Below, one piece after another: positions 23,349 to 31,516 of a stretch of DNA of 64,000 nucleotides (positions are counted from its first letter, which is position 1; each line of letters starts with the position of its first letter). A model generated the notes under the pieces. That model was given only the letters and a program-made list of their open reading frames with translations. It made no database searches and was not told where the DNA came from. Location: the NCBI GenBank assembly GCA_014656175.1, contig BNBX01000007.1, positions 177,784 through 241,783 on the forward strand. Reading direction: 5' to 3'. The DNA comes from Streptomyces werraensis (lineage in GTDB: Bacteria > Actinomycetota > Actinomycetes > Streptomycetales > Streptomycetaceae). The position numbers were made by a program, and so were the translations under genes.

Positions 23349-24851
23349 GTGATCCTGTTGAGCGTTTCCCGAACCCGGCGGAGACGGCTGGGAGTTGCCG
23401 CGGCAGCGGGCGGCCTGCTGGCCGCGCTGCTCACCGCCGCGCCCGCCGCGGCGATCCCGGACCCGGGGGACTCGCCCACCGCCGCGAAGGAAGTGTCCCG
23501 CAGCGACCAGGCCGAGGCCCGCGCCGCCATCAAGAGCGGTGAGATACCCGGCCAGGACGAGATCGTCCACTCCGCCAACATCGAGCACGTGGCCAGCATC
23601 CCCAAGGACGTGCTGTCCGGCACCAACTCGGACCTCGCCTTCCAGGGGAAGTACGCCTTCGCCGGCAACTACGACGGCTTCCGCATCTTCGACATCAGCA
23701 ACCCGGAGAAGCCCAGAACGGTGGCTCAGGTGCTGTGCCCCGGGTCGCAGAACGACATCTCCGTCTCCGGCGACCTGCTCTTCCTGTCCACGGACTCCTC
23801 GCGCAGCGACAGCAGCTGCAACAGCACCACGCAGCCCGCCACCGAGAAGTCCTCCTGGGAGGGCATGAAGGTCTTCGACATCAGCGACAAGCGCAACCCG
23901 CGCTACGTCGCGGCCGTCGAGACCGCCTGCGGCTCGCACACCCACACGCTGGTTCCCGACCGCAGGAACGTGTACGTCTACGTCTCCTCCTACTCGCCCA
24001 ACGCGGCCTACCCGGACTGCCAGCCGCCGCACGACGGCATCTCCGTGATCAAGGTCCCGCGCAAGGCCCCGCACAAGGCCGCCGTGGTCGGGTTCCCCGT
24101 GCTGTTCCCGGGTGAGGGCCCGGACGGCGGCGGCAACCCGGGCGCGCCCACCAACCCGGGCGTCTCCAAGACCACCGGGTGCCACGACATCACCGTGCTG
24201 CCCTCGAAGGACCTGGCCGCGGGTGCCTGCATGGGTGACGGCATCCTGTTCTCCATCAAGGACCCCGAGCGCCCGAAGGTGATCGACCGGGTCCAGGACA
24301 ACGTCAACTTCGCTTTCTGGCACTCGGCGACGTTCAACCAGAGGGCCGACAAGGTCGTCTTCACCGACGAGCTGGGCGGCGGCGGCGCAGCCACCTGCAA
24401 CGCGGAGATCGGTCCCAACCGCGGCGCGGACGGCATCTACGACATCGTCGGCAAGGGCGACCGCAGCAAGCTGGTCTTCCGCAGCTACTACAAGATCCCC
24501 CGCCACCAGGCGGACACCGAGAACTGCGTGGCGCACAACGGCTCGCTGATCCCGGTCCGCGGCCGTGACCTGATGGTCCAGGCCTGGTACCAGGGCGGCA
24601 TCTCGGTGTGGGACTTCACCAACTCGTCCAAGCCGAAGGAGATCGCCTACTTCGAGCGCGGGCCGCTGTCCACGGACCAGCTCCTCACCGGTGGCTCCTG
24701 GTCGGCGTACTACTACAACGGCTACATCTACTCGAACGACATCGCCAAGGGCTTCGACGTCCTGAAGATCGACGACAAGCGCACGGACGCGGCCCGCTGG
24801 GTCCGTATGCACGAGCTCAACGTGCAGACGCAGCCGGACTACTTCGACTGA
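23349..24851 (+). CDS. LVIVD-repeat secreted beta-propeller protein
   Basis: A 500-residue precursor. An Arg-rich start and hydrophobic run (RRRRLGVAAAAGGLLAALLT, cleaved near AAA-IPD) suggest export, possibly by Tat (RRRR). LVIVD-type blades recur: YAFAGNYDGFRIFDISNPEK, GMKVFDISDKRNPRYVAA, DGISVIKVPRK, GGISVWDFTNSSKPKEIA. Several Cys pairs may be disulphides. The role is unknown; such proteins sit beside DUF305 genes in many actinomycetes. The GTG at 23349 follows GGGAGG. Its end overlaps the convergent TetR gene by 13 bp. Confidence 0.88.
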   Translation: MILLSVSRTRRRRLGVAAAAGGLLAALLTAAPAAAIPDPGDSPTAAKEVSRSDQAEARAAIKSGEIPGQDEIVHSANIEHVASIPKDVLSGTNSDLAFQGKYAFAGNYDGFRIFDISNPEKPRTVAQVLCPGSQNDISVSGDLLFLSTDSSRSDSSCNSTTQPATEKSSWEGMKVFDISDKRNPRYVAAVETACGSHTHTLVPDRRNVYVYVSSYSPNAAYPDCQPPHDGISVIKVPRKAPHKAAVVGFPVLFPGEGPDGGGNPGAPTNPGVSKTTGCHDITVLPSKDLAAGACMGDGILFSIKDPERPKVIDRVQDNVNFAFWHSATFNQRADKVVFTDELGGGGAATCNAEIGPNRGADGIYDIVGKGDRSKLVFRSYYKIPRHQADTENCVAHNGSLIPVRGRDLMVQAWYQGGISVWDFTNSSKPKEIAYFERGPLSTDQLLTGGSWSAYYYNGYIYSNDIAKGFDVLKIDDKRTDAARWVRMHELNVQTQPDYFD

Positions 24852-25516
24852 GTCCCCGGGTCCGTCGCGAAGAACCGGGCCATGTCCGTCCGGTCCTTCT
24901 CCTTCGTCCCGCCGGCCCCCTCGGGGTCCGGCGGGACACCCATCTCCCAGTCCAGCCGGTAGCGCTTGAACAGTTCGGCGCGCAGCACCGGCACGGACAT
25001 CGGCGCCCCCGGCATCACCGCCGCGTAGACGGCGCCCATCAGCAGTGCCCGCAGCATCGGGTAGTCGGACCCGACGTCCCGCGAGCCGTGCCGGGTGACG
25101 GTGTCGCTCAGCAGCTCCGCCAGCCGCCGCTGCTCGGGACACGGCAGGAATCCTTCCGCCTGCAGCAGCCCCGCCATGTGCTGGCGCATCAGCACCGGCC
25201 GGTCCCGCGCCAGGCTCAGGATCGCGTCGATGGCCCGCGCCATCCGCTCCCTGCCGTCGTCGGTGCGCGGCTCCCGCTCCAGCGCCTCCTCCAGGGTGCG
25301 GTGCATCAGCCGGTGCACGGCCGACTGCACGAGCTGGCGTTTCCCCGGGAAGTAGTACGACACCAGACCCCGCGCGGAACCGGCCCGGTCGGCGATGTCG
25401 GCCAGCGTGGTCGCCTCGTACCCGCGCTCGTCGACCAGCTCGACGGCCGCGTGCAGCAGCCGCTCCTTGGAACGCCGACGCAACTCTTCATTGACCAGGG
25501 CGCTGCGCGGGGACAT
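24839..25516 (-). CDS. TetR family transcriptional regulator
   Basis: A 225-residue protein. The N-terminal HTH is KERLLHAAVELVDERGYEAT, TLADIADRAGSARGLVSYYF and PGKRQLVQSAVH. The rest is a helical ligand-binding and dimer domain (RARDRPVLMRQHMAGLLQAEG region). The ATG at 25516 has AGGAG six bases upstream; a TTG further up would be inside the operator. An almost perfect 19-bp palindrome overlaps its transcription start, so it represses itself. Which neighbour it also controls is unclear. Confidence 0.9.
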   Translation of the reverse strand: MSPRSALVNEELRRRSKERLLHAAVELVDERGYEATTLADIADRAGSARGLVSYYFPGKRQLVQSAVHRLMHRTLEEALEREPRTDDGRERMARAIDAILSLARDRPVLMRQHMAGLLQAEGFLPCPEQRRLAELLSDTVTRHGSRDVGSDYPMLRALLMGAVYAAVMPGAPMSVPVLRAELFKRYRLDWEMGVPPDPEGAGGTKEKDRTDMARFFATDPGTQSK

Positions 25517-25530
25517 GCTGGACTCCTGCG

Positions 25531-25554
25531 TTGACTGGCTGCCAGCCAACTATA
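25531..25554 (-). promoter_or_regulatory. TetR operator next to a -10 TATAGT
   Basis: TTGACTGGC-T-GCCAGCCAA (25531-25549) is a 9-1-9 palindrome with one mismatch. Read leftward, TATAGT (25554-25549) directly precedes it, so the start of transcription falls within the operator. The site is 15 bp before the TetR ATG. Confidence 0.7.
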
Positions 25555-25602
25555 CTCAGCGCACCTGGAAGGGCCCCTGGCGGGTTTTCTTCGGGCTGCC
25601 GT

Positions 25603-26385
25603 TCACCTCGGGCGACGCGGGGGATCGTCCGAGGTGAGCGGTTCGGGCGAGGGCGACGGCGGGCGCGCGGCGCCGGACCGGCCCGGCGCCGCGACTCCGT
25701 CCGCGGGGCGCAGCCGCCGGTGCACCATGATCCCCGCGACCACCGTCAGCGCGCCGAACAGCCAGCCGCCCAGCACGTCCGTCGGCCAGTGCACGCCGAG
25801 CCAGACGCGGGTGAGACCGACGCCGGCCACCGAGACCACCGCCACCACCAGCGCCGTGCGCCACAGGACGGGGCCCACGCCGTGGCGGTGCAGCAGCCAC
25901 AGCAACAGCCCCAGCACGACCGTCGCGGTCATCGCGTGCCCCGAGGGGAAAGCGGCGTAGTGCGCCGTGTCCACCGGGTCGGACCACACCGGGCGCTCCC
26001 GCCCGAGCGCCGCCTTGAGCCCCTGCTGCACGGCTGTGGCCAGCGCCACCACCACGACCAGCCATCCCGCCGTCCACCGGGCGGCCGGACGCCGGAGCAT
26101 CAGGACCACGGCCACCGCGCACAGCAGACGCATCGTCCAGGGGTCCCACACCCAGTCCGTCAGCACGCGGGCCGCCTGCGTCAGCCCGTCCTCCGCCACC
26201 GCCCAGCGGTGCGTGGTGCGGGAGATGCCGCCGTCCAGGTCGAGCAGCGGCCGCCACTCGACGGCGACCAGCGTCAGCAGCAGCGCGGAGGCGGCGCCGA
26301 GCAGGACGGCCGGCGCCAGCGCCGAGCGGGCCGGCGTACGGCGTCCGGGGGGTGCGGGCGGTGCGGGGGCGTGGGGGGTGCGCAT
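25603..26385 (-). CDS. PAP2-family phosphatase, integral membrane
   Basis: A 260-residue protein with about six membrane segments. The three-part phosphatase signature is complete: KAALGRERP (motif C1), AAFPSGHAM (C2 with catalytic His) and GLTRVWLGVHWPTDVLGGW (C3 with His and Asp). These enzymes dephosphorylate lipid phosphates such as undecaprenyl pyrophosphate or phosphatidate at the outer face of the membrane. The C-terminus is a Pro/Ser-rich tail. The ATG at 26385 is chosen because it starts the protein without a better downstream site. Confidence 0.92.
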   Translation of the reverse strand: MRTPHAPAPPAPPGRRTPARSALAPAVLLGAASALLLTLVAVEWRPLLDLDGGISRTTHRWAVAEDGLTQAARVLTDWVWDPWTMRLLCAVAVVLMLRRPAARWTAGWLVVVVALATAVQQGLKAALGRERPVWSDPVDTAHYAAFPSGHAMTATVVLGLLLWLLHRHGVGPVLWRTALVVAVVSVAGVGLTRVWLGVHWPTDVLGGWLFGALTVVAGIMVHRRLRPADGVAAPGRSGAARPPSPSPEPLTSDDPPRRPR

Positions 26386-26460
26386 GGGGTGATCCTCGCC
26401 GACCGGGGTGCGCCCGGGCCAGGACCCGGCACACCCGGTCCTGCCTCGTCGGGGCCGTCG

Positions 26461-26640
26461 CTACCCCAATGCCCGCAATTCGAGCAGCAACGCCACGGGG
26501 ACGGCGGCGAGCTCCGGTGCCGGTGACGCGGGTGCGGTCAGCCGTGGCCGGCGGCTCACGGTCGGTCGGTCGCCGGGGCTCAGTGGCGGGTGCGGCGGTG
26601 GCGGGATGTGGGGCTGCGGGGTGGGGCGGCTTGCCCGAGG
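26461..26640 (-). pseudogene. Decayed tandem copy of the M56 gene 3' end
   Basis: A leftward stretch ending with the same ELRALG/GLRALG tail as the intact M56 gene. Its decoded end (LSPGDRPTVSRRPRLTAPAS, then AVPVALLLELRALG) aligns over ~55 residues with LTPGDRLPPSRRLRLTAAAS, then LVAFLPGLRALG, ~250 bp away at 26711-26890. The DNA copies start CTACCCCAATGCCCGCAA and CTATCCCAGTGCCCGCAA. Nothing upstream of this piece matches the rest of the peptidase, so it is a truncated duplicate or the leftover of a second M56 gene. Confidence 0.65.
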
Positions 26641-26710
26641 GCCTGCGGTTCCGGGGGAACGCCGCGCGTTCGACAAGCGCGTACCCGGGTCGGCGTGCCG
26701 GGTGTGCGGG

Positions 26711-27646
26711 CTATCCCAGTGCCCGCAAGCCCGGCAGGAACGCCACGAGGACGGGGAGTGCCGGCACCAGCGAGGCGGCCGCGGTCAGGCGCAGCCGGCG
26801 GCTCGGGGGAAGGCGGTCGCCGGGGGTGAGCAGTCGGTGCACCCGGGCCGGGACGTGTGCCTGTGCGGTGGGGCAGGGGCCGAACACCCCGCGGTCCTCG
26901 TTCAGTTCGACCAGGGCGAGAGCCGTGGTGAGCCGGCCGAACCACCGGGACGCCGTGTCGTCCGCGGCGAGTTCCACCAACCGGTGCATCTCGTCCCGGA
27001 ACGCGGAGAACACCGGCACCTGCGGGAAGCCGTCCGCCAGCGCCGACGAGCAGTGCAGCAGCCAGTCGTGCCGGGCGCGCGCGTGACCGCGCTCGTGGGC
27101 CAGCACGGCGTCCAGCTGCCGTCCCTTCAGACGCTGCAACGCGGCTGTCGTCACCACCAGTTGGGGCGGGGAGCCGGGCAGGCACCAGGCGTCCGGACGG
27201 TCACCCTCCAGGACCACGAGCCGGTCGGAGCCCGGCTCCTCGCCGGGCAGCAGCGGGGCACGGCGCCGCAGTTCCGCACGGCGCGCCCGGCGCCGGGCGC
27301 GGGCCCGCGCGATCTCCCGGACCAGCATCGCGCCGCTCCACAGCCCGCCGCACGCCAGCACCACGGCGGTGACACGCGCCCACAGGCCCGCAGTGCCCAG
27401 CGTGTACGCCTCCACGACCGCCACCGGCGCGCCGGTGAACACATGCCCGCCGACCGCCCGCCAGGCCGCCGCCGCGCTGAACGTCATCGACAGGGCGCAG
27501 CACAGCAGCACCGCCGCGATCACGCACTGCCAGGCCCACAGGGCCACCACCGGTTCACGGTCCGGCCAGTCCGCCCGCGCGAGCAGCCGGGGACCCACGA
27601 CGGCGGTCAGCGCACCGAGCAGCAGCAGGACCGCGGGGAGGATCAT
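26711..27646 (-). CDS. M56 family metallopeptidase (BlaR1/MecR1-like), membrane-bound
   Basis: A 311-residue protein with two N-terminal membrane segments, more near residues 60-105, and a final hydrophobic segment. The zinc site is LDAVLAHERGHARARHDWLL (HExxH, with Glu in the first His motif) followed by LVELAADDTASRWFG, where the Glu/Asp cluster provides the third ligand. Such peptidases usually pair with a BlaI/MecI repressor that they cleave in response to wall stress. No BlaI gene is adjacent here, an orphan layout. The ATG at 27646 opens with a hydrophobic segment. Confidence 0.88.
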   Translation of the reverse strand: MILPAVLLLLGALTAVVGPRLLARADWPDREPVVALWAWQCVIAAVLLCCALSMTFSAAAAWRAVGGHVFTGAPVAVVEAYTLGTAGLWARVTAVVLACGGLWSGAMLVREIARARARRRARRAELRRRAPLLPGEEPGSDRLVVLEGDRPDAWCLPGSPPQLVVTTAALQRLKGRQLDAVLAHERGHARARHDWLLHCSSALADGFPQVPVFSAFRDEMHRLVELAADDTASRWFGRLTTALALVELNEDRGVFGPCPTAQAHVPARVHRLLTPGDRLPPSRRLRLTAAASLVPALPVLVAFLPGLRALG

Positions 27647-27773
27647 GGCAGCAGCCTAGAAGCGCGGACGCCCCCTGGATACGGGCCCGCGGCCCGAAGT
27701 GACGCAGACAACGGTCCCGCCCCGACGGCCGAACGGCCCCTCGCCCGCCCTCGGGTCACCGCCCTCGCGCGCC

Positions 27774-28328
27774 TCACATCGTCAACAGCATCGCCACCAT
27801 CGCGATCCCCATCGACAGACGACAGGCTCGCGCCAGTTCCGGACGGTCGCCCCACCCGGTGCCGGGCCCGGTGCCCGGCCCGCCCGCCACGGCGGCCACC
27901 GGCACCAGCCGCGCGCCCGTCACCAGCACGTACGCCGTGAAGTACAGCAGCAGGACGACGGTCAGCGCCGGTGTGCCCGCACCGCCGTGATGCGCCCCCT
28001 GAGGGGCGGCCGCCATGGCCACCGCCATGTGGACCATCGCGCCCGCGCCCACCACATGGTGCAGATGGCGCGCGGAGGCTCGGGCCGCCCACAGCGCATG
28101 CAGCCCCGCCGCCCCGAACACCGCCGCCCACAGCGGCCACGCCCACGCCGGTGGCGTGAACACCGTCGCCGGTACGGCCATCGCCGCCATTCCGAACCCC
28201 ATCAGCGCCTCGCCGCCCGCCGCCCGGCGCTGCTCCTCCACGCTGCTGCGCATCCGCAGCAGGCAATAGGCGCCGGTTACTGCGCAGAGCGCGACCAGCA
28301 ACCAGCCGGACGATCCCGGTCCGTGCAC
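27774..28328 (-). CDS. DUF5134 membrane protein
   Basis: A 184-residue protein with about five to six membrane helices and His-rich turns: GEALMGFGMAAMAVPATVFT, ARHLHHVVGAGAMVHMAVAM and LLLYFTAYVLVTGARLVPVA. This is the DUF5134 pattern, a family of actinobacterial membrane proteins sometimes beside copper genes. Function unknown. The GTG at 28328 is preceded by GAGGGGGG. It lies 127 bp upstream of the M56 gene on the same strand and may be co-transcribed. Confidence 0.82.
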   Translation of the reverse strand: MHGPGSSGWLLVALCAVTGAYCLLRMRSSVEEQRRAAGGEALMGFGMAAMAVPATVFTPPAWAWPLWAAVFGAAGLHALWAARASARHLHHVVGAGAMVHMAVAMAAAPQGAHHGGAGTPALTVVLLLYFTAYVLVTGARLVPVAAVAGGPGTGPGTGWGDRPELARACRLSMGIAMVAMLLTM

Positions 28329-28451
28329 GCGAACCCCCCTCGTACCGCTCCACCGGACGGTCAGGGGATGCCCGTGCCCGACGGCGTGTACGCGAGCGCG
28401 AGGGGGTACGCGGGGGGCTCCCGGGGGGCGCGGGCGAATCGCGCGGGCGAA

Positions 28452-28490
28452 TCACGAGAAATTATTCACGAGTAAAATACCTGTTAACCT
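28452..28490 (+). promoter_or_regulatory. Promoter region of FUSC-MarR operon with TCACGAG repeats
   Basis: TCACGAG occurs at 28452-28458 and 28466-28472, a direct repeat 14 bp apart in an A/T-rich island. TAACCT (28485-28490) is a -10-like box ending 8 bp before the FUSC ATG, implying a leaderless transcript. The repeats could be MarR half sites. Confidence 0.45.
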
Positions 28491-28498
28491 TGCTTCTC

Positions 28499-30286
28499 AT
28501 GAGCAGTGCCACCCCCACCCCCACGCGCGTCCGGCGCCTCCCCGTCCTCGGCGCCCTGCGCCTCGGGCGACCCTCCGAACTCTGGTTCAAGCCCGCACTC
28601 AGCGTGGTCGCGGCCGTCGCCCCGCCCAGCCTGTTCCTGGTGGTGCTCGGCCGGCTCGACCTCGCCGCGTACACGATGGCGGGGTCGCTGTGCGCCCTGT
28701 ACGCGCACAACCGCCCGTACGCGGCCCGCGCCAAGGTGCTCGCGTGGGTGGTCCTCGGCATGCTCGGAGGGCTCGCCGTGGCCCTGCTCGCCGCGTCCCT
28801 GACCCGGAACGCCGTCGTCCTGGTCACCGTCGGCGCCCTGCTGGCCGCCGTGCAGAAGGTGATGTGCGACGCCACGCGGGTCGGGCCGCCCGCGCATGTC
28901 ATCCTCACCTTCGTCAGCTCCGCCGCGCTCTTCGTTCCGCAGACCCTCGGCCAGGTCCCCGGCCATCTCGCGCTCGCCGCGGCGGCCGGGGCATGGGCCT
29001 GGCTGGTGGGCATGGCTCCCGCCCCGCTCCGCCCGCACGGCCCGGAGCGGCGGGCCACCGCCCAGGCGCTCGACGCGGCCGCCGCGTACGCCGAGACGGC
29101 GCGCGGCGGCGAGGAGGGCGCCGGGGCCAGGTCCGCCGCGTACGCCGCCGTGCACGCGGCCTGGCAGACCCTCCTCGCGGCAGGGGACCGCCCCTCCACG
29201 GCCCGCCGTGCCCTCGAACGGCTCGTCGTCCGAGCCGAGGTCGCCCTCGCGGCCGCGGCCGACGCCGACCCCGCCCGGCTGCGCGCCTGGGCCCGCGCGG
29301 TGCGTGGCACGGGCCGGATCCCACGCACGGGGGATCCGCGTCGGGACGGCGACGGCCTGCGCCGGGACGACGGCGGCCCGCGTCGGACGGACAGCGGCGC
29401 GCGCCTCGACGGTGACGGCCCGCGCCAGGACGGCGGCCCGCTCGGCGAGCGGGACGAACTCGTCGGGGTGGCCGCCGAGCGGGCTGTCGCACCGCGTCCG
29501 CTGTGGAGCCGGCTCGGGCCGCTCGCCCCCGTCGCCGTCCGCAGCGCCCTCGGCTGCGCCCTCGCAGGCTACGTCTCCCTCGCCCTCGGCGCCGACCGTC
29601 CCTACTGGGCGCTCGTCACCGCCGCCTCCCTCTACCAGGCCAACATCACACTCACCTGGAGCAGGGCCGTGCAGCGCGTCGTCGGCAACCTCGTCGGCGT
29701 GCTGCTCTTCGCGGCCGTCACCCCCGTCGCCCAGCTCGGCCCGCTCGCCCTCGTGCTGTGCATCCTCGCCTGCAACTTCGGCGCCGAGGCGCTCATCGGC
29801 CGCAACTACTGGCTCGGGAGCGTCTGCGTGACCCCGCTGGCGCTGCTCGTCACCGAGCTGCCCGGCTACCAGCCCACCGGCGAGCTGGTCACCGACCGGG
29901 TCGTGGACACGCTGGTCGGCGCCCTGGTCGGCTTCGTCGCCGCCGTCGCCGTCACCGACCGGCGGGCCGGCCGGCGCGTCGAGCGGGCGCTCGCCGCCGT
30001 GGACCACGCCCGCGAGCGCGCCGCCCGCCTCGCGGCCGACCCCGCGGCCACGCCCGCCGCCCTGGAGGCCGCCCGCCGCGCACTCGCCGCCGCCGTGGTC
30101 GACCTGCGCGCGACCGCCGACGCCGCGGCCGGAGAATGGTGGCAGCGCGCGCTGCCCCAGGAACGGGTGGTGCTCGCCGAGCAGGCGGCACACCGTACGC
30201 TCGCGGCGACGGTACGACGCCAGGGACTCCTCCCGGGCCCCGGCACCACCAGCACGTACACGCACACGGAGGGCGCATCGCCATGA
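28499..30286 (+). CDS. FUSC-family aromatic acid exporter-like protein, large form
   Basis: A 595-residue protein with two membrane blocks, ~30-165 (LFLVVLGRLDLAAYTMAGSL, AVQKVMCDATRVGPPAHVIL) and ~345-480 (RSALGCALAGYVSLALGADR, PYWALVTAASLYQANITLTW, GVLLFAAVTPVAQLGPLALV). The second block carries the FUSC signature. Between them is a soluble region whose end (~275-315) is a run of Asp/Arg/Gly units encoded by tandem DNA repeats. It probably exports organic anions or drugs. The ATG at 28499 lacks a ribosome site but follows a -10-like box, so it may be leaderless. MarR overlaps its stop by 4 bp (ATGA). Confidence 0.88.
   Translation: MSSATPTPTRVRRLPVLGALRLGRPSELWFKPALSVVAAVAPPSLFLVVLGRLDLAAYTMAGSLCALYAHNRPYAARAKVLAWVVLGMLGGLAVALLAASLTRNAVVLVTVGALLAAVQKVMCDATRVGPPAHVILTFVSSAALFVPQTLGQVPGHLALAAAAGAWAWLVGMAPAPLRPHGPERRATAQALDAAAAYAETARGGEEGAGARSAAYAAVHAAWQTLLAAGDRPSTARRALERLVVRAEVALAAAADADPARLRAWARAVRGTGRIPRTGDPRRDGDGLRRDDGGPRRTDSGARLDGDGPRQDGGPLGERDELVGVAAERAVAPRPLWSRLGPLAPVAVRSALGCALAGYVSLALGADRPYWALVTAASLYQANITLTWSRAVQRVVGNLVGVLLFAAVTPVAQLGPLALVLCILACNFGAEALIGRNYWLGSVCVTPLALLVTELPGYQPTGELVTDRVVDTLVGALVGFVAAVAVTDRRAGRRVERALAAVDHARERAARLAADPAATPAALEAARRALAAAVVDLRATADAAAGEWWQRALPQERVVLAEQAAHRTLAATVRRQGLLPGPGTTSTYTHTEGASP
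29338..29445 (+). repeat. Imperfect tandem repeat inside the FUSC coding region
   Basis: Variants of CGGGACGGCGACGGCCTGCG recur about every 21-24 bp, encoding RRDGDGLRRDDGGPRRTDSG-like units. They form a charged linker between the two membrane halves. Copy number probably varies among strains. Confidence 0.6.
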
Positions 30287-30870
30287 CGGCGACCCAAGGG
30301 CCATCGGCCGGCGACGGTGTCATCGGCACGCCGGACACCTCGAGCACCGCGGACACGCCCGTCTCCGGGCGCGACACCGTCGCCGAGGTCGTCCGGCAGT
30401 GGCGGGCGGTCCACCCCGACCTCGACACCGGCCCCATGGAGGTCATCGGCCGCATCAACCGCTGCGCGGCCCTCTTCCAGCAGGCCGAGGACGCCCCGCT
30501 GCGGCGGGCCGGGCTCACCCGCCCGGAGTTCGACCTGCTCGGCGCGCTGCGCCGCACGGGTCACGAGCTGACGCCCAGCGAGCTGGCCCGCGAGACGTTC
30601 TCCTCCGGCGCCGCCGTCACCAAGCGGCTGAAGCAGCTCACGGAGCGGGGGCTGGTCGAGCGCCGGGGTGACACCCGGGACCGGAGGGTGGCGCACGTGC
30701 GGCTCACCGACGCGGGGCGGGAGCTGGTGGACGGCATTCTGCCGTCGCAGCTGGCCTACGAGAACGCGGTGTTGTCCGGGCTCGGCCCGGTCGAGCTGGG
30801 GGACCTGGCCGGTCTGCTCGGGGGGTTGCTGGCGCAGTTGGAGGGGCGCCTCGGCGCGCTGCGGGCCTAG
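30283..30870 (+). CDS. MarR family transcriptional regulator
   Basis: A 195-residue protein. After a ~45-residue disordered start comes a winged HTH: LTRPEFDLLGALRRTGHELT, PSELARETFSSGAAVTKRLK, QLTERGLVERRGDTRDRRVA with the D-x-R wing. MarR repressors respond to phenolic ligands. The ATG overlaps the exporter's TGA (ATGA), so the operon is exporter then regulator, a usual MarR-efflux feedback layout. A GGAGGG lies nine bases upstream of the ATG. Confidence 0.92.
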   Translation: MTATQGPSAGDGVIGTPDTSSTADTPVSGRDTVAEVVRQWRAVHPDLDTGPMEVIGRINRCAALFQQAEDAPLRRAGLTRPEFDLLGALRRTGHELTPSELARETFSSGAAVTKRLKQLTERGLVERRGDTRDRRVAHVRLTDAGRELVDGILPSQLAYENAVLSGLGPVELGDLAGLLGGLLAQLEGRLGALRA

Positions 30871-30872
30871 GA

Positions 30873-30925
30873 GTGATCCTCCCGGGGCCCGGCCGTAGGG
30901 GGTGATCGTCCCGGGGGCCGAGCCC
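30873..30925. repeat. Short direct repeat after the MarR gene
   Basis: GTGATCCTCCCGGGG (30873-) and GTGATCGTCCCGGGG (30902-) recur 29 bp apart in the convergent MarR/VOC gap. The sequence could also fold, but no clean terminator stem is seen. Confidence 0.45.
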
Positions 30926-30951
30926 CGGCCCGCCCATCGGCCCTGGCGGGC

Positions 30952-30977
30952 CTCGTGCTCAAACGCCGGACGGGCTG
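30952..30977. repeat. Dispersed Streptomyces intergenic repeat unit
   Basis: CTCAAACGCCGGACGGGCTG, preceded by CTCGTG, is a word I recognise from many Streptomyces intergenic regions, where it lies near gene ends. Here it ends directly before the stop of the leftward VOC gene. Recognition is from memory, not from a search. Confidence 0.5.
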
Positions 30978-30979
30978 AA

Positions 30980-31378
30980 TCAGATCCCCGGCCGGTACCG
31001 CAGCGGGTGCTCCTTCGGCACCTCCACCAGCACGATCGGCGTCCCGTCCGGGTCCTCGATCCACATCTCGATCAGGCCCCACGGCTCCTTCACCGGCGGG
31101 CGGACGATCTCCACGCCCCGCGCGGTGAGCTCCTCCCGTGCCGCCTCCGCGTCCTCCACCTGGAGCCACAGCCGTACATCGGGCGAGCCCGCCGGGGGCG
31201 CCTCCGCGCGGCCCGAGAGTTCGAGGAAGCCGCCGCCGAGGAAGTAGACCGTGCCGCGCTCCGGGCCGGTGCCGAACTCGCGGTGGACGGCGAGTCCGAG
31301 GCGGCGGCCGTAGAAGTCGCGGGAGCGCTCGGGGTCGGAGGGGCGGAGCAGGACACGGCTGCTGAGTACGTGGACCAT
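30980..31378 (-). CDS. VOC superfamily (glyoxalase/bleomycin-resistance fold) protein
   Basis: A 132-residue single VOC domain: RVLLRPSDPERSRDFYGRRL (first repeat start), GTVYFLGGGFLELSG, RLWLQVEDAEAAREELTARG and IEMWIEDPDGTPIVLVEVPK. The Glu in FLEL and the terminal DPDGTPIVLVE Glu fit metal-ligand positions. Such proteins are lyases, dioxygenases or drug-binding proteins; the substrate is not predictable. The ATG at 31378 starts the domain directly. Confidence 0.88.
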   Translation of the reverse strand: MVHVLSSRVLLRPSDPERSRDFYGRRLGLAVHREFGTGPERGTVYFLGGGFLELSGRAEAPPAGSPDVRLWLQVEDAEAAREELTARGVEIVRPPVKEPWGLIEMWIEDPDGTPIVLVEVPKEHPLRYRPGI

Positions 31379-31516
31379 GCGGCCGAGCGTAGAGGGACGG
31401 GGCGGGCCCCGCCGTCCGGAGAGTGGACCGGCCCTCCTGGGACCGGGAACCGCGCGTTAATCTCGGCCCGTCCCGGCCACGTCGAAAGAGACCCGCACGA
31501 ATCGAGGAACCGCGCC

